The translations under genes were made by a program, and so were the position numbers. This document shows, piece after piece, positions 40,250-50,377 of a DNA stretch of 64,000 bases. How positions within the stretch are numbered: position 1 is the stretch's first letter; each line of letters opens with the position of its first letter. The notes under the pieces were generated by a model. That model was not told the origin of the DNA. It saw nothing but the letters and a program-made list of their open reading frames with translations, and did not search any database. This stretch comes from an uncultured Clostridia bacterium (GTDB lineage Bacteria; Bacillota; Clostridia; Oscillospirales; Acutalibacteraceae), in assembly GCA_937898625.1 (NCBI GenBank), contig CALEJF010000030.1, forward strand, positions 62,001-126,000, in the 5' to 3' direction.

Positions 40250-42883
40250 ATGAAATGGACAGGTCTTAATGAATTAAGAGAAAAATACCTTGCATTCTTT
40301 GAAAGCAAAGACCATTTGCGTCTTCCCAGTTTTTCACTTGTACCACAAGGGGATAAGAGCATTTTGCTTATCAATGCGGGTATGACACCAATGAAAAAAT
40401 ACTTTACAGGTGAGGTAACACCTCCTAAAAAACGTGTTACAACTTGTCAAAAATGTATCCGTACACCTGATATTGAGAATGTTGGTAAAACAGCTCGTCA
40501 CGGAACATATTTCGAGATGCTGGGTAACTTCTCATTCGGCGATTATTTCAAACACGAAGCAACTGCATGGGCTTGGGAATTCTTCACAAAGGTTCTTGAA
40601 ATTCCTGAAGAATTGCTTTATGTCAGCGTTTACCTTGAAGATGATGAGGCTTATGACATCTGGACTAAAGAGGTAGGTGTTGACCCATCACACATGGTTC
40701 GTTTCGGTAAAGAAGATAATTTCTGGGAACATGGTGCAGGTCCTTGCGGTCCTTGTTCAGAAATCTACTTTGACCGTGGACCTGATAAAGGCTGTGGCAG
40801 TCCTGACTGTAAAGTTGGTTGCGAATGTGACCGCTTTATCGAAGTTTGGAACCTTGTTTTCACACAGTTTGAAAATGACGGTAACAACAACTATACTCGT
40901 CTTGCAAATCCTAATATTGACACAGGTATGGGTCTTGAGCGTCTTGCTACAATTATGCAGGATGTTGATAATCTTTTCGAGGTTGACACAGTTCAGAATA
41001 TTATGAAGCACATCATTGATATTTCAGGTATTGAATATCATAAGGATGCTAAAAAAGATATTTCACTCCGTGTTATTACTGACCATATCCGCAGTACAAC
41101 ATTTATGGTGGGTGACGGTGTTCTTCCGTCAAACTCAGGACGCGGTTATGTTTTAAGAAGATTACTTCGTCGTGCAGCTCGTCACGGAAGACTTATTGGT
41201 ATTGACAGACCATTCCTTAGTGAGGTTTGTGACACAGTAATCAAGGAAAATGCGACTGCATATCCAAACCTTGTTGAAAAGCAGGATTACATCAAGAAAG
41301 TTATTGCTATGGAAGAAGAAAGTTTTTATAAGACTATTGATAGTGGTCTTGGTTTGCTTAACGAAATGATGGCAAACTCAAAGGATGGAGTTCTTTCAGG
41401 TGAAGACGCTTTCAAACTTCAGGATACATTTGGTTTCCCAATTGATTTGACAAAAGAAATCGTTGCAGAAAACAATATGACTGTTGACGAAGATAAGTTC
41501 AGAGCATTGGTTGAAGAAGCAAGAATGAAGGCGAAATCAGTTAAACGTGACGGTGCTGAAACTGACTGGAGAAACACAGGCGTTTCATTTAAAGATATAG
41601 CAAAAACAGAATTCACAGGTTACGAAGAAAACAACACAAATGCAACTGTTGTTGCTCTCGTTGCTGATGGCGAAAGAGCAGATTTTGTAGAAGCAGGAGA
41701 TGCAATTCTTGTTCTTGATAAAACATCTTTCTATGCAGAAAGTGGTGGACAAGCAGGGGATAAGGGTGTAATCACAATTGGTGAAAGCACATTTGAGGTT
41801 GCTAACACAACAAAGGATGCTGACGGTGTTGTTCTTCACCACGGTACACTCATAGGCGATGCAATCAAAGTTGGCGACAATGCAACAACTGTATATGATG
41901 AAGAAAACAGAAAAGCAACAATGAGAAACCACACATCTGCACACCTTCTTCAGGCTGCACTTCGTGAAGTTTTGGGTACTCATGTTGAACAGGCAGGTCA
42001 ACTTGTGGATGCTAATGAAGTTCGTTTTGACTTCACTCATTTCACAGGTATGACAGGTGAAGAACTTAAAAAGGTTGAAGACCTTGTAAACGAAGAAATC
42101 CTTAATGCAACAGAAATGATGATTAAGGAAATGCCTATTGACGAAGCAAAAGCAATGGGTGCTATGGCTCTCTTCGGTGAAAAATACGGTGATGTTGTCC
42201 GTGTAGTTAAAGCAGGTGATTTCTCAACTGAACTCTGTGGTGGTACTCATGTTGACAATACAGGCAAAATCGGTCTTTTCAAGATTGTTTCTGAATCTTC
42301 AGTTGCAGCAGGTGTTCGCAGAATTCAGGCAGTAACAGGTAAAAATGTTCTTAAATATATTGATGAAAAGAATAATCTTCTCTACGCAACAGCCGACGCT
42401 TTCAAAGTAGGTAATGTATCTGCACTTCCTACAAAAGCAGTTGCAGTAGCAAATGACCTTAAAGCAAAGGATAAGGAAATAGCAAGTCTTAAAGCAGAAA
42501 TCAACTCATTCAAAACTGCAGGAATTATGGCAGGTGCAGTAGATGTAAACGGTGTTCAGCTTGTTGTTTACTATGCAGGTGAACTCGATGCTAACGGACT
42601 TCGTTCCATGGCTGAAACAGCAAGGGATTCTGCACCTAATACAGTTGCAGTGATTTCTGGTTCAAACCAGGAAAAAGGCACTTGTTCATTTGCTTGTGCT
42701 TGCGGTAAAGATGCAATTAGCCGTGGTGCTCACGCAGGTAATATTGTTCGTGAGGTTGCTAAAGTTGCAGGCGGTAGCGGTGGCGGTAAACCCGATATGG
42801 CTATGGCTGGTGGTAAGGAAATCGCAAAGATTGACGATGCTTTGATGTCAGCAAAGGAAATTGTTGCATCAATGCTTAAATGA
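40250..42883 (+). CDS. alaS: Alanyl-tRNA synthetase
   Basis: Charges tRNA-Ala and edits mischarged serine or glycine. The 877-residue protein begins LREKYLAFFESKDHLRLPS with class II motif 1 features. GRGYVLRRLLRRAARHGR is the motif 3 region. The editing domain has the zinc ligands HTSAHLL and CGGTHVDNTG, and the C-terminal DHHA1 oligomerisation region ends GGSGGGKPDMAMAGG. ATG 40250 follows ATAGGAGTAG. It is first of a five-gene run with HIT, comEC, holA and an RNase M5-like gene. Confidence 0.97.
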   Translation: MKWTGLNELREKYLAFFESKDHLRLPSFSLVPQGDKSILLINAGMTPMKKYFTGEVTPPKKRVTTCQKCIRTPDIENVGKTARHGTYFEMLGNFSFGDYFKHEATAWAWEFFTKVLEIPEELLYVSVYLEDDEAYDIWTKEVGVDPSHMVRFGKEDNFWEHGAGPCGPCSEIYFDRGPDKGCGSPDCKVGCECDRFIEVWNLVFTQFENDGNNNYTRLANPNIDTGMGLERLATIMQDVDNLFEVDTVQNIMKHIIDISGIEYHKDAKKDISLRVITDHIRSTTFMVGDGVLPSNSGRGYVLRRLLRRAARHGRLIGIDRPFLSEVCDTVIKENATAYPNLVEKQDYIKKVIAMEEESFYKTIDSGLGLLNEMMANSKDGVLSGEDAFKLQDTFGFPIDLTKEIVAENNMTVDEDKFRALVEEARMKAKSVKRDGAETDWRNTGVSFKDIAKTEFTGYEENNTNATVVALVADGERADFVEAGDAILVLDKTSFYAESGGQAGDKGVITIGESTFEVANTTKDADGVVLHHGTLIGDAIKVGDNATTVYDEENRKATMRNHTSAHLLQAALREVLGTHVEQAGQLVDANEVRFDFTHFTGMTGEELKKVEDLVNEEILNATEMMIKEMPIDEAKAMGAMALFGEKYGDVVRVVKAGDFSTELCGGTHVDNTGKIGLFKIVSESSVAAGVRRIQAVTGKNVLKYIDEKNNLLYATADAFKVGNVSALPTKAVAVANDLKAKDKEIASLKAEINSFKTAGIMAGAVDVNGVQLVVYYAGELDANGLRSMAETARDSAPNTVAVISGSNQEKGTCSFACACGKDAISRGAHAGNIVREVAKVAGGSGGGKPDMAMAGGKEIAKIDDALMSAKEIVASMLK

Positions 42884-42895
42884 TGAGGTGTAATT

Positions 42896-43234
42896 ATGGA
42901 TTGTCTTTTTTGTAAAATAGCAAATGGTGAAATTCCATCAAACAAGGTTTATGAGGATGAAAAAATCCTTGCATTCCGTGATATTGCTCCTCAGGCAGAA
43001 ACTCATGTGCTTGTAATTCCAAAAGACCATGTTGCAAGTTGTGCAAATGATATTACAATGGAAAACTGCGAAATCGTTGGATACATTTTTGCAAAAATTC
43101 CTGAAATTGCAAAATTAGCAGGTGTGGAAAGCTACAGAGTAATCAACAACTGTGGTGAAAAAGCAGGACAAACTGTTATGCATATTCATTTCCACATTTT
43201 AAGCGGAGATAATTTATCCGAAAGGTTAGTATAA
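42896..43234 (+). CDS. HIT family nucleotide-binding protein
   Basis: A 112-residue histidine triad hydrolase of the Hint type, acting on nucleoside phosphoramidates or related AMP adducts. It begins DCLFCKIANGEIPS, has the strand VLVIPKDHV and ends with the catalytic triad MHIHFHIL. The zinc-type CxxC at the N terminus is present. The start follows GAGGTG, 12 bases after alaS. Confidence 0.94.
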   Translation: MDCLFCKIANGEIPSNKVYEDEKILAFRDIAPQAETHVLVIPKDHVASCANDITMENCEIVGYIFAKIPEIAKLAGVESYRVINNCGEKAGQTVMHIHFHILSGDNLSERLV

Positions 43235-43247
43235 AGGAGTGTTCAAG

Positions 43248-45338
43248 TTGAAAAGACCTTTTGCGGTAATTGGCTTTTCAATGCTCATAAGCTCGCTCTT
43301 TATAATAAAATTAAGTTTTAAAATGGCTGTTGTCCTTGTTATCGGGGCAATAGCCATTTTTTGCTTCTTGTTACCATTTAAGAAGTTGAGAAAACAGAAA
43401 ACTGTATTTTTCAGCATTATTGCTGTTGCTGTTTACACCATTTCATTTTTGTTTGCTCAAACAGGTTACTATGATGCCAGAGAAGAAATGCAAAATAACA
43501 AAGAAGTTACGGGTACAATCTGTCAAACACCCACAATATCGGACTATTCCTTTACATATATAATTAAATGTGACGATGAAGATTACAAAATGAGGCTTGT
43601 AACAAAAGACGACAAATTTCTCACGGAAGGAGATAGAGTAAGAGTTCGTTATAATGCAACAAAGGATAACCTTAACGAGGATTTTTTTGAGTATTCCCTA
43701 TCATCAAAAGTGTATTTTACTGTCTTTGAAAACGAGGAATCAACTATTGAGCAAATAAAAGGAGAAAGTTGGTATTACAAAAATATAGGCAGGATAAAAA
43801 ACTGTTTTTCATCCGTGGTGGACGAATATCTGCCCACAGGTGCGGGTGCTATAGCAAAAGCCATGACCATTGGTGACAGGTCACGATTGAGTGATAAAAC
43901 AGTTGATTATTTCAACTATTCAGGCACATCCCATTTATTAGTAATTTCAGGACTTCATATTACAATGTGGTCGTTAGGAATATTAAAAACCCTTGAAAGA
44001 TTTATAAAGTCCAAAAAGGCACTAGTGGCACTAACTCTTTTCACATTATTTGGTTATTCAGCAATAACGGGATTTGGTGTGTCAGTTATCCGTGCAGGTC
44101 TGCTTGTGGGAATGGTGATAGTAAGCAAACTCTTTGACAGAGATGCAGACAGTCTGAATTCCATCGGGTTAGCATTAGTGGTCCTTTTGGTAAGCAACCC
44201 TTTTTCAGTATATTCCACTTCTCTGTGGTTGACGGTGCTTTCAACGGTTGGAATTTTAGTCCTCTCCCATCCTATAATTCGTTTAATTGAGGATTTTTGT
44301 AATAAAAAACATATTCCCGTAAATGGTTTTACAAAATTCCTTATTAATTCCGTTTCAATCAGTTTATCAACATCAATTTGCACCTTGCCGGTATTTATTG
44401 TTAAACTGAAAATGGTGTCCGTTGGCTCAATTTTTGCTAATTTAATAATGGTGGATTTAGCATTGTTGCTGATGGTGTTGACGGTGTTTGGGGTAGCATT
44501 ACACTTGTTAAGTGTTAATTTCTTTGCCAGACCAATATTTATAATTGTAGGACTGTTGGCAGAATTCCTGACTCTAGTTACAGAAAAAATTGGTATGGCA
44601 GAATGGTCAACAATTTCAGTTTCACATAGGTATTTTGAGTATTTCCTTGTCACCTTGGTATTTTGTGTAATTCTTGCCAGCACCTTAAGGAAATATAACA
44701 AGAATATAGTTAAACATATTGCAGTCATTCTTTCCGTGGTGTTTATTTTAATCACTTGCTACACAAGGATTTACGATTACAATAACCCCTGCGTAGAGAT
44801 TGTTTTTACTGAAAAGAAGCCTGTGATTGTTGTGAAATCAGGGGATGCCGGCTTTCTTGTGGGCACACATAAAAAGCAATATCTTACTCATATAAAAACG
44901 ATGCTTAATGCTCACAACAAAAAATCTCTTGATGGAATTGTTGTTACGGAAGATGCGAATGAAACTATATCCCACCTTATTGCAACCTATGATAGTTTTG
45001 GCGTTGCACAAACATATTTTTGTGAAAATGCACCCAAAATATTTGAATCTCACTCAAAGGGAAATGAAAAGGAGATAATCATAGGCGAAAAAGTTAAAGT
45101 GGATTTGCATAACCCTGAAGAAGAGTTGATAATAAGCAGTAAAAATAAAAACATAATCTTTATTAACTGTGATAAAGAAAATGACTTTAAAAATCTTGAA
45201 GATTATGATATAATTATTTTATATAGCGAAAAATCTCTGGAATGTGCTAATATGTTGAAAAGAATTCAACCAAATTTGGAGACGAAAATAGTGGTTTCCC
45301 AATTTGATGAGCAAGAAATGACCATTTATTTTGAATAA
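43248..45338 (+). CDS. comEC: ComEC/Rec2-type DNA uptake channel protein
   Basis: A 696-residue inner-membrane protein of the competence ComEC/Rec2 family, which carries single-stranded DNA into the cell. It has an N-terminal helical pair, an OB-like extracellular part (residues about 70-180), and the signature competence core GTSHLLVISGLHITMW followed by several helices. The C-terminal part is a reduced metallo-beta-lactamase-like region without the usual HxHxDH, so nuclease activity is doubtful. I prefer TTG 43248, placed nine bases after AAGGAG; a GTG at 43239 abuts that binding site. Confidence 0.87.
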   Translation: MKRPFAVIGFSMLISSLFIIKLSFKMAVVLVIGAIAIFCFLLPFKKLRKQKTVFFSIIAVAVYTISFLFAQTGYYDAREEMQNNKEVTGTICQTPTISDYSFTYIIKCDDEDYKMRLVTKDDKFLTEGDRVRVRYNATKDNLNEDFFEYSLSSKVYFTVFENEESTIEQIKGESWYYKNIGRIKNCFSSVVDEYLPTGAGAIAKAMTIGDRSRLSDKTVDYFNYSGTSHLLVISGLHITMWSLGILKTLERFIKSKKALVALTLFTLFGYSAITGFGVSVIRAGLLVGMVIVSKLFDRDADSLNSIGLALVVLLVSNPFSVYSTSLWLTVLSTVGILVLSHPIIRLIEDFCNKKHIPVNGFTKFLINSVSISLSTSICTLPVFIVKLKMVSVGSIFANLIMVDLALLLMVLTVFGVALHLLSVNFFARPIFIIVGLLAEFLTLVTEKIGMAEWSTISVSHRYFEYFLVTLVFCVILASTLRKYNKNIVKHIAVILSVVFILITCYTRIYDYNNPCVEIVFTEKKPVIVVKSGDAGFLVGTHKKQYLTHIKTMLNAHNKKSLDGIVVTEDANETISHLIATYDSFGVAQTYFCENAPKIFESHSKGNEKEIIIGEKVKVDLHNPEEELIISSKNKNIIFINCDKENDFKNLEDYDIIILYSEKSLECANMLKRIQPNLETKIVVSQFDEQEMTIYFE

Positions 45339-45350
45339 CGGGTGAAAGTT

Positions 45351-46391
45351 ATGGCATTGATTTATGAATCTGACCTGAAAAAACAGATAAGAGAAAAGAA
45401 TATGTCTAATTGCTACTTGTTTTATGGCAACGAGGATTATTTAAAGCAATTTTATGCTGAAAAAATTTGCAAAACTTTTGTGACAGAAGGTAGCGAAACC
45501 TTTAGTCTTCGCAAGTACGACGGTAAAGAAAACACTCTCGATGATGTTCTTGAGGGTGCGGGGTCTTTGCCTTTTATGAGTGAATATTGTGTTGTTATTG
45601 CTCGTGACTTTCCCCTTGATGCATTGGCAAGTGACGAAAAAGATAAACTTATTTCGTTTTTGGAAAATCAACCTGACACATCCATTACAGTTTTTTGGAT
45701 GGACAGTATTGAAGTTCAACCTAAAAATTCAAAATGGGACTGGGTCGTTTCTAATTTCACTAAATGTGCAACAGCGGTTAATTTTGAAAAACCCGAGGGA
45801 AGAAATCTTCTTAAACTCTTATGTGCCTACGCGTCAAAGCAAGGTTGTGTTATGAATGAAAATACGGCATCATACCTTGTTGAGGTTTCAGGGGATAGTC
45901 TTAATGTTTTATTCAATGAAATCCAAAAAGCAGTAAACTTTGCAGGACAGGGGAATGAGATTACCCGTGAATGTATTGACAGTGTTGCTGTCCGTTCTCT
46001 TGAAGCCAAGATTTTTGATTTGTCAAAACTCATTTTAAACGGCAATCCGCAAGGTGCTTTGGAATTATTGCATATTCTTATGATGCAAAAGACAGAGGCT
46101 CTCGACATTTTAGGTGTTATTTTGACATCTTTTGTTGACGTTTATAGGGTAAAAACCGCTGTATCCGGTGGAGAAAACAGTATGTATCCCGCAAAGGTTT
46201 TTAACTATAAAAATAAAGAATTTCGCTTGCGAAATGCAGAGCGATTTGCAAAAAAACTTTCTGTTGAACAAATCAGGGAATGTTTTGACTGCTTTGCAGA
46301 AAGCGACCTTGCCCTTAAAAGCACGGCACAGAATCCCGAAATGGTATTGGAAAGACTTATTGTTAAGATTTCCCTTATTTTAGCAAGGTGA
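45351..46391 (+). CDS. holA: DNA polymerase III delta subunit
   Basis: Clamp-loader delta subunit that opens the sliding clamp at the replication fork. The 346-residue protein has the family's N-terminal NCYLFYGNEDYLKQFYAEK, central SGDSLNVLFNEIQKAV and C-terminal KSTAQNPEMVLERLIVKIS. ATG 45351 follows GGGTGAAAG; an upstream GTG at 45342 overlaps this site. comEC followed by holA is a common Firmicutes order. Confidence 0.9.
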   Translation: MALIYESDLKKQIREKNMSNCYLFYGNEDYLKQFYAEKICKTFVTEGSETFSLRKYDGKENTLDDVLEGAGSLPFMSEYCVVIARDFPLDALASDEKDKLISFLENQPDTSITVFWMDSIEVQPKNSKWDWVVSNFTKCATAVNFEKPEGRNLLKLLCAYASKQGCVMNENTASYLVEVSGDSLNVLFNEIQKAVNFAGQGNEITRECIDSVAVRSLEAKIFDLSKLILNGNPQGALELLHILMMQKTEALDILGVILTSFVDVYRVKTAVSGGENSMYPAKVFNYKNKEFRLRNAERFAKKLSVEQIRECFDCFAESDLALKSTAQNPEMVLERLIVKISLILAR

Positions 46392-46395
46392 TTTT

Positions 46396-46989
46396 ATGAT
46401 TAAAATTAAAGAAGCAGTAGTTGTTGAGGGGAAATACGATAAAATCAAACTGTCAGGAATTATTGACACAGTAATTATTGAAACTGATGGTTTCGGAATA
46501 TTCAAAGATAAAGAAAAACAGAAATTAATTCGCTTTTTAGCCGAAAAAAGAGGCATTATAATAATGACGGATTCCGATTCCGCAGGGTTTAAAATCCGTT
46601 CATTTATACAGAATATAACAAAATGTGAAAATGTGAAAAATGTGTTCATCCCTGACATTTATGGAAAAGAAAAACGCAAAACAGAATTTTCAAAAGAGGG
46701 TAAATTGGGCGTTGAGGGTATAGAACCCAAGATTATTCTCAATGCACTTGAAAAAGCAGGGGTGCTTTGTAGTGAAAACAGTAAAAATGAGGGCAGAGAG
46801 ATAACTCATACTGATTTTTTTGAGGACGGAATAAGTGGCGGCGAAAACAGTAGCAAAACCCGTAAAGCCCTGGCGAAAGAGTTGGAATTGCCCGAGCATA
46901 TCAGCTCGTCTGCTCTTTTAAAAATCATAAATTCATATATGACTTATGAGGAATACAAGGAAGTTGTAAAAAATATTACTATTTTGTAA
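46396..46989 (+). CDS. rnmV: TOPRIM nuclease, ribonuclease M5-like
   Basis: A 197-residue TOPRIM protein matching RNase M5, which matures 5S rRNA. The catalytic acid motifs are AVVVEGKYDKIKL near the N terminus and MTDSDSAGFKIRSF near 58. A C-terminal domain ends LKIINSYMTYEEYKE. It lies four bases after holA and closes the alaS run. A generic TOPRIM primase-like protein is the alternative, but size and motifs fit RNase M5. Confidence 0.83.
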   Translation: MIKIKEAVVVEGKYDKIKLSGIIDTVIIETDGFGIFKDKEKQKLIRFLAEKRGIIIMTDSDSAGFKIRSFIQNITKCENVKNVFIPDIYGKEKRKTEFSKEGKLGVEGIEPKIILNALEKAGVLCSENSKNEGREITHTDFFEDGISGGENSSKTRKALAKELELPEHISSSALLKIINSYMTYEEYKEVVKNITIL

Positions 46990-47006
46990 AAATTAAAAAA
47001 ATTCTA

Positions 47007-47035
47007 TTTCCAAAATAAGGTAAATATGATATAAT
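47007..47035 (+). promoter_or_regulatory. Extended -10 promoter of the acyl-CoA ligase operon
   Basis: TATAAT (47030-47035) preceded by TGA, an extended -10. The -35 position (TTTCCA, 47007-47012) is weak. Confidence 0.55.
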
Positions 47036-47078
47036 ACTTAATCTGTACACGAATTTAACGAAGAAGAGGTATATATAG

Positions 47079-48851
47079 ATGCAAGTACAAAGTAAATTTC
47101 CTGTGAATGAACCTTTTTATGAGGTGCGTCACATCAGAGATTTCAAGGATTTGATTGACCAGAGTGCAAAACTCTTTTCAGACAGACCTGCATATAAACT
47201 CAGAAAAAAAGATAAGACTTATTATGATGTAACACATAGTCAGTTCCGTGACGATATATATAGTCTTGCAAACAGTCTTTTAAAGGACAACTATAACCGT
47301 GTACATATTGCAGTTGTAGGTGCTAATTCATATAAATGGTCTGTGACTTATCTTGCTGTAACTTGCAGTGATAATGTTATTGTACCTATTGACAAAGAAC
47401 TTACTGCCGACAATATGATGGATGTTATCAGAGATTCTGATTCAACAATTCTTTTTGGTGATAAAAAACATATTAAGGAAATCAGTGCGTTAAGAGACAG
47501 ATTACCTGAAGGATTTCGTTTCATCTGTTTTGATGATGTGGAAATCGAAGGTGTTGAACTCTATGACGATTATATTGAAATTGGCAGACAAATTTACAAG
47601 AATGGCGAAAAACTTCTTGATAATGTAACTGTTGACCCGATGGCTACAACGGCAATCCTTTTCACATCAGGTACAACAGGTGTTTCAAAGGGCGTTTGCC
47701 TCAGTCAGAAAAATATCTGTGCAGTTGTAATGGGTGCGGCAGGTTGCATTAAAATTACTGAAGAAGACCAGCTTTTATCAATTCTTCCGATTCACCATAC
47801 TTATGAGTGTACAGTTGGTTTCCTCTATATTATTTATTGTGGTGCTTGTATCGGATTTAATCAGGGCCTTCGCTATATTACAAGGGATTTTAAGGAAATC
47901 AGACCAACAGCATTTATTACAGTTCCGCTTCTTATTGAAAAAGTCCACACAAAGATTATGAAAAAAATGGGTGAGAAAAAGGGTGGAATGTTCATATTTA
48001 ATTTCGGTAAATTCGTTTCTGCTGTTACAAATGCAATTGGTATAAAAGGTGTTGGCAGGAAACTATTTGCAGAAGTGATTAATACTTTTGGTGGCAGACT
48101 TAAACTTATTGTTACAGGTGCTGCAGCGCTTGACCCAAAAGTTGCTAAGGACTTTATGGGTATGGGCATAAACCTTTATATCGGTTACGGTCTTACAGAA
48201 TGTGCTCCTCTTGTTGCTTGTAATAACGACAGAGTTATGCTTCCTGATTCAATTGGTACTCCAATGCCTGGTGCAGAGGTTGCCATTTACAACCCTGACA
48301 ATAAGGGCGTTGGCGAAATCTGGGTAAGAGGACCAATGGTTATGAATGGTTATTATAAAAATCCTGAAGCAACTGCGGAGGTAATTACTCCTGACGGATG
48401 GTTCAGAACAGGTGATATCGGTACATGTGATAATAATAACTGTTACAGAATTACAGGTAGAAGTAAGAATGTTATAGTTACAAGAAATGGTAAAAATATC
48501 TTCCCCGAGGAAGTTGAACTTTATCTCAATGCAAGTCCCGTTGTTGCGGAAAGTATTGTTTTCGATGACGATATTGGCGACGAAGTGTTGGTAAGTGCAG
48601 CTGTTTATCCTAACATTGAGGAACTTCAGAACATTCTCAACCGTGAAGAAATCACAAAGGAAGATATTGCAAAAGCTGTAAGTGATGCAGTTAAGGAAAC
48701 CAACAGAAAGCTTCCTAAATATAAGAAAATCAGAAGCTATTATATTAGTGAGGAAGAATTTATAAAAACTACAACAAAGAAAATCAAGCGTCAGGTAAAT
48801 ATTGATAAAATAAAACAGGATGCAAGAAACAAGATAAATACAGAGGAATAA
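47079..48851 (+). CDS. AMP-forming long-chain acyl-CoA ligase family protein
   Basis: An adenylate-forming enzyme of 590 residues that activates a carboxylate to its acyl-AMP and then the CoA thioester. The P-loop TSGTTGVSKGV is near 194. YIGYGLTECAPLV holds the A5 motif, WFRTGDIG the A7 Asp, and KNIFPEEVELYLN the hinge. The membrane-type spacing and DNYNRV N terminus match FadD/LACS members of Clostridia. It heads an operon with a flavodoxin-fold protein (4 bases away) and thioredoxin (adjacent), so a redox link is possible, though the acyl substrate is unknown. Confidence 0.85.
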   Translation: MQVQSKFPVNEPFYEVRHIRDFKDLIDQSAKLFSDRPAYKLRKKDKTYYDVTHSQFRDDIYSLANSLLKDNYNRVHIAVVGANSYKWSVTYLAVTCSDNVIVPIDKELTADNMMDVIRDSDSTILFGDKKHIKEISALRDRLPEGFRFICFDDVEIEGVELYDDYIEIGRQIYKNGEKLLDNVTVDPMATTAILFTSGTTGVSKGVCLSQKNICAVVMGAAGCIKITEEDQLLSILPIHHTYECTVGFLYIIYCGACIGFNQGLRYITRDFKEIRPTAFITVPLLIEKVHTKIMKKMGEKKGGMFIFNFGKFVSAVTNAIGIKGVGRKLFAEVINTFGGRLKLIVTGAAALDPKVAKDFMGMGINLYIGYGLTECAPLVACNNDRVMLPDSIGTPMPGAEVAIYNPDNKGVGEIWVRGPMVMNGYYKNPEATAEVITPDGWFRTGDIGTCDNNNCYRITGRSKNVIVTRNGKNIFPEEVELYLNASPVVAESIVFDDDIGDEVLVSAAVYPNIEELQNILNREEITKEDIAKAVSDAVKETNRKLPKYKKIRSYYISEEEFIKTTTKKIKRQVNIDKIKQDARNKINTEE

Positions 48852-48855
48852 AACA

Positions 48856-49446
48856 ATGTTTTTGGAATATGATAACACTGAAAATAATGCAAATGGGACT
48901 TCTGTTTTAGCTATTATGGCATCCCCTCGCAAATCGGGATATACAGCAAAACTTTTAGGAAGCCTTTTGCGTGAATTTCCAAAGGGTACAAATATTGAAA
49001 TTGTAAATCTTTACGATATAAATCCCGTACCTTGTAATGCCTGTGGTTACTGTAAAGCAGGTAACGGATGTTCTAAAAAAGACTTGGAAGATTTCTTTAA
49101 GAAATTTGAAACAACAGATATAATTATTTTTGCAACACCTATTTATTTTATGGGTGTACCGGCACCATTCAAAGCATTGATTGACCGTTTTCAGCGTTAT
49201 TATGAGGCTCGTTTCCGTCGTAATATGAAAAATCCTATTGAGAAACATCGTAAAGCAGCGCTTATTGTTACAAGTGGCAGTGATGGTGAAATAGGTTACG
49301 AGGTAATCAAGCATCAGTTGTTACAAGCATTTTCAGTGCTTAATATTGAACTTTGTGGTGCAACACTTGCACGAAATACGGATAGGTGTGGTGTTGACAA
49401 AACAGATGTTGATAAAGCACGAGCATTATATTGGAAGGTGAGATAA
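48856..49446 (+). CDS. Flavodoxin-fold NAD(P)H oxidoreductase with Cys cluster
   Basis: A 196-residue FMN reductase-like protein. The phosphate-binding loop is SPRKSGYTAKLL near the N terminus, and a compact NACGYCKAGNGC Cys motif follows near 60, as in iron-sulfur flavoproteins and related flavodoxin-fold reductases. ATPIYFMGVPAPFKALIDR is the characteristic FMN-region signature. It may bind an Fe-S cluster or use the cysteines in redox exchange with the thioredoxin encoded immediately downstream. Confidence 0.83.
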   Translation: MFLEYDNTENNANGTSVLAIMASPRKSGYTAKLLGSLLREFPKGTNIEIVNLYDINPVPCNACGYCKAGNGCSKKDLEDFFKKFETTDIIIFATPIYFMGVPAPFKALIDRFQRYYEARFRRNMKNPIEKHRKAALIVTSGSDGEIGYEVIKHQLLQAFSVLNIELCGATLARNTDRCGVDKTDVDKARALYWKVR

Positions 49447-49758
49447 ATGGCAGTAATTAAGGTTGATGTAAATAATTTTGCACAAGAGGTTTTAAAATCA
49501 GAAAAACCCGTGCTTCTTGATATGTATGCAGATTGGTGCGGACCATGTATGATGATGGCACCCGAGATTGAAGCTTTTGCAGAAGAAACCGATAAAGTAA
49601 AGGTTTGCAAACTCAATGTTGACGAAGCAACAGAATTGGCAATCACATTTGGTGTAATGAGTATCCCGACTGTCCTTTTATTCGAAAACGGACAGGAAGT
49701 AAAACGCTTTGTTGGTGCAAAGGAAAAACACCAGATAGCAGAATTTGTAGGTGAGTAA
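49447..49758 (+). CDS. trxA: Thioredoxin
   Basis: A 103-residue thioredoxin. The active site is DWCGPCMMMAPE, the cis-proline is in SIPTVLLF, and the conserved GAKEKHQIAEFV tail is present. The start abuts the stop of the flavoprotein gene, with AAGGTGAGAT upstream. It reduces disulfides in the cytoplasm and may serve its neighbours. Confidence 0.95.
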   Translation: MAVIKVDVNNFAQEVLKSEKPVLLDMYADWCGPCMMMAPEIEAFAEETDKVKVCKLNVDEATELAITFGVMSIPTVLLFENGQEVKRFVGAKEKHQIAEFVGE

Positions 49759-49764
49759 AACCAA

Positions 49765-49794
49765 AAGGACTGATTGAGAAATCAGTCCTTTTTT
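49765..49794 (+). terminator. Terminator after thioredoxin
   Basis: Perfect stem AAGGACTGATT (49765-49775) / AATCAGTCCTT (49780-49790), then TTTT. Confidence 0.9.
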
Positions 49795-49796
49795 AG

Positions 49797-49875
49797 TGAA
49801 TAATGAATAGTGAAGAATGAATAATTAAGGGTCTGCGACGCAATTATAATCGCAACGCAGTTCCGACATTTTGCA
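49797..49875. repeat. Decayed AT-rich dispersed repeat
   Basis: GAATAATGAATAG and GAATGAATAATTA words, then TCTGCGACGCA, similar in words and order to stretches after alr (about 6575-6610) and near 25300. No gene. Confidence 0.45.
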
Positions 49876-49876
49876 C

Positions 49877-50377
49877 TTATTCTTCCACAACTACCTTTAC
49901 AATCTCACCCACATAAACTCTGTGGAAATCGTTGCTTGCATAGTTTTTCATTATTGTTTCGTCAAGAAAACCATCAGGCTTCATATCCTGATATGCAAGT
50001 TTTTTAAGAACAATATTAACCTTTGCTTGTTCATAGCCCACTGCATTATCAAGGTCAACAGGCTTAAATCCTGTTTCTGTCATTTTGTCAATATCGCGAC
50101 CCGACTTGCTACCACAAATGCCAAGTTCCTTTTTGTATTCTCCACCAAAGAAGGAAAGGGAAAAATAATCATTATTTTCCATAAATTCATAGGTGTATCT
50201 CTGTGGTCTTACAAAAACAAAGCAGACATCTTTGTTCCAGAGTTCACCAATTCCGCCCCAGCTAACTGTCATTGTGTTGAATTTGTCCTTTGTTCCCGCG
50301 GTAAGTAATGCCCAGTCGTCATTAATCATTTTAACAAAATTGTCTTTGAGTTCTCTTACATTAATTTCTTTTTGCAT
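49877..50377 (-). CDS. Flavin reductase-like split-barrel protein
   Basis: A 166-residue FMN-binding split-barrel protein. It begins NVRELKDNFVKMINDDWALLTAG and includes TMTVSWGGIGELWNKDV, RPQRYTYEFMENND and SGRDIDKMTETGF, all typical of the DIM6/NTAB flavin reductase group common in gut Clostridia. Its electron acceptor is unknown. I start at the third of three closely spaced ATGs (50377), nine bases from AAGGA. It is a monocistron facing the thioredoxin operon. Confidence 0.85.
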   Translation of the reverse strand: MQKEINVRELKDNFVKMINDDWALLTAGTKDKFNTMTVSWGGIGELWNKDVCFVFVRPQRYTYEFMENNDYFSLSFFGGEYKKELGICGSKSGRDIDKMTETGFKPVDLDNAVGYEQAKVNIVLKKLAYQDMKPDGFLDETIMKNYASNDFHRVYVGEIVKVVVEE